Assembly (NCBI GenBank): GCA_032358165.1
Contig: JAALGY010000051.1
Coordinates: forward strand, 496,001-560,000
DNA from: Diplosphaera chodatii
Lineage: Eukaryota > Chlorophyta > Trebouxiophyceae > Prasiolales > Stichococcaceae
Reading direction: 5' to 3'
DNA length: 64,000 bases
Both the position numbers and the translations under genes were made by a program. The notes beneath the pieces were generated by a model. It had not been told where the DNA came from, made no database searches, and saw only the letters and a list, made by a program, of their open reading frames with translations. Numbering within the stretch: the first letter of the stretch is position 1; the number at the start of each line of letters is the position of its first letter. This document shows, one piece after another, positions 46,901-57,462 of the stretch.

Positions 46901-49050
46901 ACACAGGCAGCCAGGGCGGCGGCGGCGGGCGGCTGCCGAGCGCGCTGGTGCGCCTGGTGGACGACTTCCTGCTGCTGACGCCCAGCGCCTCCGCCGCCAC
47001 CGCCGTGCTGCGGAGGGCGCTGCAGGGTGGGGACGCCTGCACATCGACAAACCTGCACCAACGTTGATTGCCCGACGGCTGTGCCAACCTCCTGTGCTGA
47101 GTGCCCCCGCTGCATTGCAGGCTTTGAGGACGAGGGGCTGAGCGTCAACCCTGCAAAGACCAAGGTTTTTTGGCATGGACTGCACAGCCCCCGCCTCGTG
47201 CTGTGGTCTGTTCTGGTTACGGAGTCTGCGATGTTGCCACTGACGCATGTGCGGCCCAGCCTCTGATTGTGGTGCACCTCACAAGGCGGTGGTGCGCCAC
47301 AATGCACCACTCCTGGACCATGCACCAAGGTGCATGGTCCAGGAGTGGTGGCCAGGCTGCTGCGGCCTGCATTACAGTAGAGTCAGACGACACGAAACCA
47401 TGGGCTGACAACAGGGTCCTCATTGAGACATTGCCGACGCCCGTGCAGCTAAGCTTCGACTGCGCGGCGGCGGCGGGCGGGGCGCCGCTGGCGCGGCGGC
47501 TGGTGCACGACGGCGCGGGCAACGCCTTCCTGCCCTGGTGCGGGCTGCTGGTCAACGCCGCGACGCTGGAGATCCAGGTGACCGCCCTGCTTCCTGCTTC
47601 GCGTGCTGTCCCCTGGGTGCGTGCAGCTCCTGAGACCACGCCACGCACTGTCACAAGCTCAGCAGTTTGACATCCCTGCTGCGGGCATGACGCACGATGG
47701 ACTCAACTGCTGCCAGGCACAGCCGACGCTGAAGATTCAAACAACATGATCCAAGGCAAAAGCACATACCGCCGGGCTGCTGACTGGTTCCCAGGCGGAC
47801 TACACGCGGTACGGCGGGGCGCACCTGGCGGCGGCGCTGACACTGCCGCTGGGGGCGGCCCCCGGCGCGGGCCTCGCCGCCAAGCTGCCGGCGTACCTGC
47901 GCCCCAAGTGCGCCCCCATCCTGCTGGACCCCGCCCTCGCGTCGCCGGCCACCCTGCGCCTCAACGTGTACCAGGTGCGCCGCGCCTGCTGCCGGCTTGT
48001 TGTCGGGAACACGGTGTGGCTGTGGTGTGAGCGGCACTTGCCTTGTGGTGACTGGCAAAGGTGTGAAGACGATGCAAGCGTGCAAGGCATTCATGGCGAA
48101 ATCTCCCTCTGCCATCACGATCGAACAACATTTGCTCTGCTTCCTTGCCGTAAGACCCTGCTCAAACGCCTGAACACCCATGCATGCACATGTCCATGCG
48201 CCTGGCCGCAGTGCTTCCTGCTGGTGGCGATGAAGTTCCACTGCCACTGCGCGGCGCTGCCGGCGCGCGGCGCGGCGACGGACGCCCGCTGCGCCTTTGC
48301 GGCCATCGAGGCCGGCATCGCCTTTGTGCGCAGCGCCGTGGGCTGTGGCGGCGGCCGCGGCGCTGCCAAGGTGCCCTGCGCCGCGGCACTCTGCTCCTGA
48401 TCACTATGAGGCCCCGAACGGGCTTGCAGTGGAACCAGTGTCGCGCCCTCACTGCAATGCGAGGCACGTGTCCTCTGCTCTGCCTGCACAGCCCCAGGTG
48501 CGGAAAATGGCTCCAAACACACTGCGGCTTGGCGCCAGGCTGACGACCACATCGTGTGCAGTGGGCTGCCTCAAAGACGACTCACTTCCTGCACCGGCAG
48601 CACAGGCAGCATGTGCGCTCACCACATGACCTGTCTCACACCTGGTGCTGCAGCGGGGCGGCAAGCGACGGAACGGCGTGTCGGCCTGCCATGTGCGGTG
48701 GCTGGGACTCACCGCCTTCCGCACCGTGCTCCGCAGGAAGCAGGTGCGTCGCAGTTCCAGAGCCGACATGCACGACAAGCCACGCACTCGCGCATTTGCT
48801 GCTCCTGCACAGTAACTCAGCTCTGATGTACTGGCGGATCACAAGAGCCTGGTTGGATGCGTCCTAGGTTTGCTGGCAAATCTGACCGTTTGTTGATGTT
48901 ACTGACATGCTGGTGTAGGCGGCATATGGCGCTTTGCTGGTCAAGCTGAGCGATGAGCTCAGGGCGCCGGCCTTCAGGCAGCTGCCGGCGCACCTGGCAG
49001 CCGTGACGGACCCGCGGCGGTCGTCGCACTTCGACAGCATCCGCTTCTGA
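37935..49050 (+). CDS. TERT: Telomerase reverse transcriptase (TERT)
   Basis: Catalytic subunit of telomerase, which copies its RNA template onto chromosome ends in the nucleus. Motifs by position: TEN domain (38060-39149: PRVLEVLYGGG, LLRQTWLVWDG, NLLCLGYRK, CGDALMLHLLLHASVFAPL); basic KRRRR after it (39372 on); long disordered linker (39480-41240); VVPRSAVFYCASF (41670-41730); CP (42625-42672: CPYAVLLARHCPLPAG); QFP (43376-43460 and 43652-43800: VIAFLWSCIRHIVPP); T (44120-44222: LLRAHFYATETE); 1 and 2 (44440-44800: GLRPIANLGQ); A (45510-45560: FDISRAFDG); B' (46376-46387 joined to 46608: GIPQGSTLSTLLCSLF); C (46945-46980: RLVDDFLLLTP); D (47121-47165); E (47520-47577: FLPWCGLLVNAATLEIQ); C-terminal extension to TGA 49048-49050. 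All three catalytic Asp are present. More than 20 introns. The ATG at 37935 is the best in-frame start but not certain. Confidence 0.93.
41935..41969. repeat. AT-rich direct repeat with palindromic core in a TERT intron
   Basis: The 14-mer CAATATATTGTGTT occurs at 41935-41948 and 41956-41969, seven nt apart. The second copy is part of a perfect 14-bp palindrome at 41954-41967. It lies between two TERT coding exons. Confidence 0.85.
47305..47350. repeat. Perfect 22-bp inverted repeat (hairpin) in a TERT intron
   Basis: Arms 47305-47326 and 47329-47350 are exact reverse complements separated by AA. It lies in the intron between motif D (ends about 47165) and motif E (exon begins about 47450). 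It is too short for an autonomous element; a foldback insertion or a structured intron element is possible. Confidence 0.95.
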
Positions 49051-50055
49051 GCAGCAGACACATGTATGCAGACTGCCGGCGCCGCTGAGGCGTGATCGTG
49101 GTGATGCACTTGCTGAATGCCGCGGTACTGACATCAGAGGTGCATGCATACAAGCCTCAAAGCAGGCAGCACTGCAGTGGTGCTGAGAACCACTGCAGGT
49201 TTCACACATCCCGTCACCCTTGTGCTGCGAGGTTACTTACTCAGTAGTCAGCTCACGGGCAGCCACCCACGGTGCATCCTGCTGTTCAGCAGACAGAGGG
49301 GCAGACTTCGGGACGTGTCAATGTGTAGAGGTCAAGCACACTTGAGCACTGACATATGTAGGCCGCAATTGGTATTAGACATTTCAAGGGTGTCCGTGCA
49401 GGATATGAGCGTGTGAGCATGTGACGTTGTCATGAGCATCCGGATTCAACGTAGCAACATATGGCTCTGCAGTCAAGGAAAGCACACAAGGAAGAGTACC
49501 ACTGCTGGCAGCTGCAGCATAGGGTAGCAGTCAAGTTGGGGCCCCAACAGCACTCGTGCTCATCTGAACCAAGCGTTTAAAGAAGACCCGCAAGCGGTAA
49601 CATGTGCCGCTGCAACCCAAACCAAGCAATTGTGCCAGGCCCGTCAGAAGTGCACAAGTAAGCTGACGCTATGCCAAGGTGGAGGCGCAACAAGGTCGAT
49701 ACTGCGGTGCGCGTTCCCGTGAAATCTGCACACGCCTCATCTGAACTGGGACCGCACATGGCGGCAGCGAAATCATCTCATCTGATGTCTGGGTACTCCG
49801 CGTGCAGCACGGCACGTGAACGGTCTTGTTTCGCTTGCCAATGCCGATAGTTTGTAAACTCTTGCCAACCCTTCGATCGACTGAACTCTGATGGGCCGTC
49901 TCCCTCCGTCCATGCGCGCCAGTGCATCGAGCTGTTGCAGCAGCTGCAATGCGTCTGAGCACCATCAATCCCGCCCACTGGTGCTGAGCCGCCGATGCCA
50001 GGCGTGCAGCCGCCGTCAGGGGCAATGCCCCTCGGGGCTTGCGGGGCGGCGCCAC
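49051..50055. other. Convergent intergenic region TERT/PRR
   Basis: About 1 kb between the stops of TERT (+) and the PRR gene (-). No convincing exon. A TGTAA at about 49854 could serve TERT but is far from its stop. Confidence 0.4.
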
Positions 50056-51931
50056 TCAGGCTGCGGCGACGACCGCCTGCCGGCCCTGCTCCAGGGAGGG
50101 TGCCTTGCCGCCGCTCGCCTGCGACCGCGTCTGCCGAGCTGCCGGCGCGGCGGCCTCAAGGCCGCGGGGGCTGCTGACGTCCTCCTCGGCGTCAGACTGC
50201 AGCGCGTCGTCCTCGGCCACCACGCTGCCCTGGCCCACCGCAGCCACCACCTCCTCCTGGTCCAGCACGCGGGCGGTGCCGGCGCAGATGGCGGCGGCGA
50301 GCGCGGCGGGGTCGGCGGGCGGCTCGGCGCCATCCAGCACCTCCACCGCCTGCGAGGCGACCTTGACGAACTGGCCGCGCACCCGGGGCCGCGCGTTGGC
50401 CAGCTGCTTGCGCGACTCGTACCGGATCTTCTTGGTGAAGCACAGGTTCTGCGCGGCGGCGTGCGCAACAGGGTCAGCTGCTGTGCCTTGTAGGCTGTGC
50501 CACAGGACACCCCAATAAATCCAGTCACATGTCCAACCAGACAGCTGTCGCTACAGCATAGCAATGGAACTCGTATAGTCCATGCAAACAGAATGCTGAT
50601 GGGCCCAACATGTAGCTGTGAAAGAGAGGAATGCACCTTGCGCTTCTGCTTGAACTTGTGCAGCGCCTGCTGGCGGCGCTCCTTCTGGCTGGGCGCCCTG
50701 AAGTCGTCGTCCCCGTCTTCACCGCCCGCCGCCGCTGAGTCGCCCGCCGCGGACGGCGTCGGGGCGCGCTGCGCGTCGGCGGGGTTTGGCATCGGGGTGG
50801 GCGCCCTGGAGCAGGCGCCGTTGCCGTTGGGGGCCTGGCCGTTGGGGGCCAGGCCGCTGGCCGGCGCGCCGTTGACGCTGCCCCAGCCGTTGGCGGCGGC
50901 GGCTGCCGCCGCCGCGGCGGCGACGGCGGCCTGGCTCTGCGGCGGCCGAGGCGGCAGCCCCGGGGGGGCGCGGCACTGCCTGGCCTGCTGCTGCTGCTGC
51001 TCCTGCTGCTGCGGCGGGGCCGGGGCCTGCTGCTGTTGCTGCTGCTGCTGCTGGGCCTGCTGCGCCGCCTGCTGCGCGGCCATCTGCTGCTGCATCGCCG
51101 CCGCCTGCTGCATCTGCGCCCAGTTGGTCTGCTGCTGGAAGCCCGGGAACCCACCCTGCACCATTGACGGCGACATGAGCCGACTTTCGGGCCGGCCAGC
51201 AGCCAGCGCACCAGCTCGCCAGCCCAAGCGTTACAGGCTGCACATGACAGTGTCACGCCGTCAGCATGCCACCAGGATATCACATTAAAGTTATCTAGCC
51301 ACGCACCATGAAGGAGTTCATGAAGTAGCCCGGGTATCCACCCATCATGGCCTGCTGCATCTGCGCCTGCTGCTGGGCCATGCCAAACGCCTGCGCCTGC
51401 TGTGCGGTGGGCGACTGCTGCTGCTGCTGCTGCTGCTGCTGTGCCGGCTGCTGCGCGGTGGTGGCAGCGCCATTCTGGGCCTGCTGCTGCGCCTGCGCCT
51501 GCTGCACGATCCAGCACACAGCAGGTGAGCACAATCGAACATTGCACTGAAGCATGTGGACCGGAGTCAATCGGCTGATTAGCACTGCAGCTGATCGCTG
51601 TGCACCTCAGTGCAAATCCGGTACGTGGCAACTGGGTTTGCAGCGCACCTGCTGTGCGGCTGCTGCAGCATAGCTGCCCCACATGCCGAATGGAACTGCT
51701 GGGAACCCAGGTGGTACCATGTGCGGCGGCATGCCCCCTGCATGAGCCGCGACAGCAATCAGCACGGGCCGTGTTGCAGGAGGCACGGCACAAAAGCAGT
51801 GGCAGGAAAAAGAGCTGCTGTTGTGTGGACATGTGTTTTGCAAAAGTACATCAGATCTTGCCAGCACTGATTGTGGATGCACCAGTTTCGAGGCTCACCA
51901 AACCCGTATGACGCTGATGCCCGCATTTGCA

Positions 51932-51966
<35 letters not shown>

Positions 51967-54900
51967 TGCTGCATCTGCTGGAAGGCTGCAGCGCTGCCCC
52001 ACCCTGTGGCGGCGCTGCCACCGTTGGCCATGCTGGCCTGGCGCTGCAGCAGCGCGGCCGGCGACGGCGGCTGCGCCGGCGGCGGTGACATCTGCTGCGT
52101 CTGCTGCTGCTGCTGCTGCTGCGGCTGCAGGCAGGGCGCAGCGCTCGCGACAGGCAGCTGCTGGGAGGCAGCTGAGGGAGGGGGCATGAGGGTGGCGGCG
52201 GAAGATACAGATGGCAGGTGCGTCGCCTGCACCGCACAGCAAACATCGAACTGAGGCACACGAAAACCATTGTGCCAATGCACGAAGGAGTGCTCGGCAT
52301 CTGCATCGCACAGTCTGTGATGCAAGCCAACACAGCTCAAGAGGCAGTAGTGCGGTGACCTCCGAATCATATCGGAATCCTCGAAACCTCCAGCACAACG
52401 AGTACCTTGGGGCTGGGCAGCAGGGGCGCGCGGCGGTTGCCGACGCTGGCGCCCAGCGCGCCGCTGCCGCCGAAGTTGGTGCCGTCCGAGGCGCCGGTCG
52501 CGGTGCCGGTGCCCGCGCTGCCGAACCGGTCCGCAGAGCCGAGCCTCAAGCCGCTGCTGGGACTCATCGCGCCGCTGAGCCCCGTGCCGCTGCCGTGCAC
52601 CGAGCCCGCCTGCATCGGCGCCGGCGTGACGCCCCGGGCCTTGACGCACCGCGCCGGCGGCGGCGGCAGGCTGGCGCTCGCGCCGAGGGCGTCCGACGCC
52701 GAGCGCTTGAGCCCGCTAGTGTTGCCGCCGGGCGCCGGGGCGCGCGCGGCGCCGTCGGCGTTGTTGGAGCGCAGCGAGCCCTGCGGGCGGCCCGTCCAGG
52801 CGCGAAATCCGACCTGCGGGGCGCCGCCCCCCGGCTGGCGGCCGCCGGCGGGCTGGGCGATTGCAAAGGGCGAGGCCACCGCCGCGGCGGCCGCCGCCGC
52901 CGCTGCCTCCTTGGGCGAGATGCTGCTGCTGCGGCGCTTGAGGAGGTCGGCCCCCTCCGGCTTGGGGGCGGAGACGGCGAGCACGTGCTTGCCCTGCGCC
53001 GTGCCCTGCATGTGGAGAGCACATGAAATGAGTACAGCCTGCCACAAGATGTGCAACACGCTGTCAGGGATGGAGGGCACAGCAGGCAAAGGCTGTCCAG
53101 TGGACCAGAAAAAGGACCACCCGCACCTGCAGTGCGGCGGCGGTCTCGGCACACTCGCGGGCCGCGGCGGTCTCACGCTTCGCGGCGGCCATGGCCTCGC
53201 CGCCGGTGTCGTCCACGCCGCTGTTGCCGTTGCTGCCGTTGCCGCGGCTGCCGCTGCGCGCGCCGCGGGGGGGCGCGGCGGAGCCGGCCCCCCCTGGGGT
53301 GCCGGCCGCAGGCGCGTCCGCGGCCGCCGCGTTTACGGCGGCCGCCGCCAGCTGCGTGCGCAGCACGTCGGGCGAGGCGCAGGGGGGCGACCGCCCCGCG
53401 GCCGCCAGCGCCTCGTTGCCCGAGCCGGACCCCTGGCCGCTGCCGTTGCCGGCGGCGCGGGAGCCGCTGCCGCCGCCGCTGCCGCCGCCGCTGCCCTCGC
53501 CGCTCCCCGCGTCCGTCGTGCGGTACACGAGGGGCGCGTCTGCCCCGCCGCCCGCCCGGCCGCCGCCGTTGCTGGCGTACACGTGCGTGGTGCTGGCGCC
53601 GTTGGCGTTGTTGCTGCCGTGGCCGTTGGCGGTGTTGCTGCCGTCGCCGCCGAGCAGCCGGCCACCGCCGCCGGGCTTGGTCGTGGAGTTGCGGTTTGCC
53701 GAGTCGCGGGCTTGCTGCTGCACAGAGCGAAGCTCAGAAGGCGTCAGCTGTGAAACACGAATGTGAAGGCTGCTGTGCATGACGCAGACAGGTTGCACAA
53801 TTAGACCACGCAAGCGTTGCAGCAGGCGGCAAGCCATGCCAGCTCTGAGCCGGCAAAGGCATGCACCATGAGTCGCACCTGGGCTGGGCGCACGGGCTCG
53901 CCCTCTGCCGGGGCGCTGCCCTCCTTGGACGTCGGCTCATCCTCCTCCTCCTCTCTGCACATGACACGACGCCACAACATGTGCATCACGGTGTGTGACC
54001 AGACCAGGAAAGCAAACAGGTACATTATGCTGTGCTCGGCACCATGGCTACATAGGAGCCAGCATGTGTTTGTGGGGAAGAAGAGGAACAAGAAACTGCA
54101 CGCTACTTATCACGTCCGAGGAGGAGGGTTGCTGGCGAACACGGTGCTCACATTTTGGTGCCATCGCTGCCGCTAAGGCTCAGGGCAAAGGCGAGGGTGG
54201 GGCGCGTCGGCTGCGCTGCTGGCACGGCGTCTCCGCAATTCGGCGTGTGGATCGCCTGCATGTCAAACACATAGCCTCGAAGCTGTATGAATATGAACAG
54301 GCTGACGTGCTCCTCGATTTGAGATATGAGACAATGGTGCTAGATATTCACAAGTATCCTGGGCCATGTGCGTCGCCGCCCCTCACCTGGTGCCACCACA
54401 CGCGCGTCCAGATGTTGCGCAGCTCCTGCAGCCGCAGCGGCTTGACCAGGTAGTCGGCCGCGCCCAGCTTCAGGCAGCGGAACACCTCCTGCCGGTCATC
54501 CGCCTCGGATATCACTGCGCCAAATGCACAGCGAAGCATCAGCATCACTCACGTTACCACCATGATCGTGTGCAGAGATGGTACATACACAAGGGCCATG
54601 TGCTCAGCAGTAGACGGGGTTGCAGATCACACAAATAGGCAGGGGAGCAGCAAAAGTGGACGTACCAACAACTGGAATGCTGCTGGCGGCCTTGCGCAGG
54701 AATCTGCACGCGTTGACGCCGTCGGCAGGGTCATGGTTCTTCAGCACGATGTCGAAAGCCGCTGTGTGGAGTGACTGCAGGGCCTCCTTGGCCGTGCGCA
54801 CCGCCGTCACCTGTTGTCGCCAGAACCAGTGTCAGACATCAGGCACATCTGCTAGTACCGCCGTTACGGCCGGCCGACAGGGCGACGCCAGGGCCGAAGG

Positions 54901-55373
54901 GCACGGGCTGCTCGGGCGCTGTGTAGCAGCATGGCTGCAGGGGCCCCGATAGCAGCCCGGCGTCACGTCCGCCTAGCGGCCGCTGAGATGCCATGAAATA
55001 TCGGCCACGGAGGCAGGCTGTGGTGACTGACTGACAGCACCGTTGCAAATCAGCAGCCTGATCGCAGGTCTGCTGGCACTGTCTGAAGTCTAGAGCAGCG
55101 GTGCCAGCAGCAGCAGGGGCGCAGGACAGCAGCCGGCCACAAACTCTACGCTTTTTGACACGCAGACAGGATACGGCGCCATAGCGCCCACACGGCCAGG
55201 CACCCGCAGTTGTGCCTCCGGTAGGGCATTGGCCACAAGAATCGGGCCACAAAGCGGCGCCGCCGCACCTGGTAGCGGCAGGAGGCCAGCAGGGCGCTGA
55301 CTTCGGCGCGGGACGCGCTGCCGGAGTCCACCAGCAGAACCCTGAAGGAGCCCACTTCGGGGGCCGCCTCCAT
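50056..55373 (-). CDS. Pseudo-response regulator with CCT domain (PRR/TOC1-like)
   Basis: A clock-type transcription regulator. Exon 1 (55269-55373) is MEAAPEVGSFRVLLVDSGSA; exon 2 (54666-54810) VTAVRTAKEALQSLH ... FDIVLKNHDPADGVNACRF; exon 3 (54387-54514) VISEADDRQEVFRCLKLGA and ADYLVKPLRLQELRNIWTRV. These form a receiver domain. The normal phospho-acceptor Asp is Asn (VLKN), which makes it a pseudo-receiver, while the conserved Lys (LVKPLR) is kept. A long low-complexity centre follows, rich in Gly/Asn/Ser (53200-53720) and Gln (50990-52140). The CCT domain is split over two exons: RRQQALHKFKQKRK (about 50640-50690) and CFTKKIRYESRKQLANARPR, then VRGQFVKV (to about 50365). The end is at TGA 50056-50058. 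The order pseudo-receiver then CCT matches plant PRR/TOC1 proteins. Role in the circadian clock is by family. Confidence 0.92.
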
Positions 55374-55445
55374 GGCAACGTCGTAGTCACAGCGAGCGCA
55401 TACAGGCGCTGGTGCGGTCGGCGGCTGCGCGGGGCGACTTTTTGC

Positions 55446-55452
55446 AAATATC
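55446..55452 (+). promoter_or_regulatory. Evening-element-like AAATATC
   Basis: AAATATC, the core of the plant evening element, lies 73 nt upstream of the PRR start codon. In plants and in Ostreococcus such sites bind MYB clock factors in the TOC1 promoter. A 7-mer can occur by chance, so this is suggestive only. Confidence 0.4.
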
Positions 55453-55550
55453 GCCCGAAGTATCTCAAAGTGCCTATGCCCTTTTGGCGGCCCCCGCCTT
55501 GCATGGTTAGCCCCTCTGATACGCGTCGGTATTGAGATCCCAAGATCCCG

Positions 55551-55578
55551 GGAAGCTCTCTGGGGCCCCAGAGCTTCC
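55551..55578. repeat. 28-nt imperfect palindrome in the PRR/PhyH promoter
   Basis: GGAAGCT (55551-55557) pairs with AGCTTCC (55572-55578); inside, CTGGGGCCCCAG (55560-55571) is self-complementary; a CT bulge (55558-55559) separates them. Could be a dimeric factor site or a UTR hairpin. Confidence 0.75.
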
Positions 55579-55700
55579 AGGCGCAGATCGATACGACGTG
55601 ACGACGACACCCACAGTATCCACAGTTGCAGCACCGGTCGTTTGCAAGAAGCTTTCAGGCTGTCCGTGTGGGCTGCGCTTTCTACTCGCCTCAAGTCTGC

Positions 55701-57111
55701 ATGCAAAACACTGCTAACGATATTGGAGCGCAGCTGCGGCGTCAGGGGTATGCGATAGTGCCAGGATTCCTGAGCGACGCAGAGCTGCAAGTCCTACTGG
55801 AGGTACTTGCTGCCAGATGCTCATCGTGCACTGTACCACACATCATCGCTTGGGCATCATTTGCATGCTGACCAGGCATGTCAGGAGCTGATGCACACAA
55901 CCTTTGTTCCTGGCGCAGGAGTGCAACCTGCTGGTGGAGCAAGCCAGGGAGTCTGATCCGCTGCGAGCATACGAGGATCCGCAGTGGGCAGCCACCGCCA
56001 GGTATCGGCAGCAGCATCGACAATGCAGCGCAAATGATCCACCCCAGACATGTTGCTGTGCTCGTGCATGATGATGCCGCTGCCTCATGGTGCTGTCCAC
56101 TGGTCAGTGCAGGGGATGCGTGTTCGAGGCTGTTGGCGGGCAGCATGTCAATGGCGCCGCCTTTCGGAGTCTGCGACGGAAAGTTGTCACGGGCGACTCA
56201 GCAGCGGCAGCATGCGAACTGCTGTTCGGCGCAACCATGCGTCAGCTGGTCCATACAGCACTGGGCGTGCCTGGCTATTTATTCAACGATCAGGTGAGCA
56301 GCTGACTGCAGCCAGCAACCGCACATCGCACCTACTGTGCTGCATTCCATTGGCAGCTGATAGACGACCGCTCACACCGCCGGATGCGCTGTCGCGCACG
56401 AAGCAAATGAGCGCCGCTGTTATGCAGTACATTGTGAAGCCGCCGCACTCGCCGGCATCGGCGTTTCCGTGGCACCGTGACAGCGGTTGGTTGGATGAAG
56501 GCGCTGTGACGCGCCACCCGTATGTCTCAGTGCGAACGTCCGTCTGCCGTATCCGGCCATGTCGCTGAGCTGCTCAACATGGCTAGGGGCTGTGCACTGC
56601 GATTCTACAACGTCGTTTGTGAATTGCAGGTCTGGTGCGCATTGCACGACATGACAGCAGGTGCGCGGCTCTGATGCCCTCTGCAAACTGATACAAACAT
56701 CATGTGCTACAACGGCCACTCAAATACCCGCTCCTCACAAGGGCTGATGCTGCCTTTGACAGATAATGGCGCACTGATGATCAGGCCACGCAGCCACACG
56801 CAGACAATCCCCTCTGACAATGCGGAACGCATTGTCGAGGTCTCAGCAGGCACTGCGGTAATCACTCTCACAGGAAGGCTCGACTGTTGCACATAATGCA
56901 AGCTGCTTGTGACGCATCAGTGGTCGCACAGTCAAGCTGCTGTGGAATGCAGGTGGTTTTGCGAGATAGCGTGTGGCATTGCAGCAAGCCAAATCTATCA
57001 GCCTACACCAGAGCAGCATGGATGCCGCAGTTCTCTACCCAGCCAATCCTGTACCGCAGCACAGCGCAACCAGTGTCCATTGCCGTCAAGATGCTGGATG
57101 CGGTAGATTGA
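55701..57111 (+). CDS. PhyH-family Fe(II)/2-oxoglutarate dioxygenase
   Basis: Predicted phytanoyl-CoA dioxygenase-family oxygenase. Exons 55701-55802, 55919-56001, 56113-56293, 56428-56529, 56630-56660, 56763-56857 and 56953-57111 join in phase to give 250 residues. Features in order: QGYAIVPGFLSDAELQVLLE at the N terminus (typical start of the family), GYLFNDQYIVKPP, FPWHRDSGW (the HxD iron ligands), YVSVWCALHDMTADNGALMI, then SVWHCSKPNLSAYTRAAW (distal His and the 2-oxoglutarate-binding Arg) and the C-terminal STQPILYR. All iron ligands are present, so it should be active. No peroxisomal signal is evident (C terminus MLDAVD). Substrate unknown. It shares a short promoter with the PRR gene. 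Confidence 0.88.
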
Positions 57112-57279
57112 AGTGGCTTGGGACAATTTCTTTGAAGCGGCACACAGCGAACAGATGCACGTGGCACATGAAACACAATTGCAGCGACAGCGTAATGTGC
57201 TGAGCCATGGTGCGATTGATGAAAGGCGGAAGCTTGCATCAGTGCATTGCTCAACTGGCTGTTCAGCCGTGAAAGCACA

Positions 57280-57284
57280 TTACA
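57280..57284 (-). promoter_or_regulatory. TGTAA poly(A) signal of DRG1
   Basis: TTACA on the plus strand reads TGTAA on the DRG1 strand, about 180 nt beyond its stop. Confidence 0.4.
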
Positions 57285-57462
57285 GACAGAAGTGTCTGAC
57301 CATACGATGCAAAGCAGCAAAACTCTTTGACTGCAACTGCATTCGTGAGAGTGATATAGATCGTGCTGACGTAACCACAGATAGGTCACAAGTACCAGGC
57401 TTGTGCTTTGCCCTCGACCCAACACTGCTCGGTGCTGCAGACAGCCTCCGCAGCAGCTCCAC

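Larger units (their letters stand above)
55374..55700. promoter_or_regulatory. Short shared promoter, PRR (-) and PhyH (+)
   Basis: Only 327 nt separate the two divergent start codons, so both genes are probably driven from here. It contains an evening-element-like core and an imperfect palindrome, listed separately. Confidence 0.6.

Noticed and set aside
45510..47000. Retrotransposon reverse transcriptase
   Set aside because: The RT motifs are flanked by TERT-specific TEN, CP, QFP and T motifs; there is no integrase, RNase H or terminal repeat.
54387..55373. Canonical two-component response regulator
   Set aside because: The phospho-acceptor Asp is replaced and a CCT domain follows, which points to a pseudo-response regulator.
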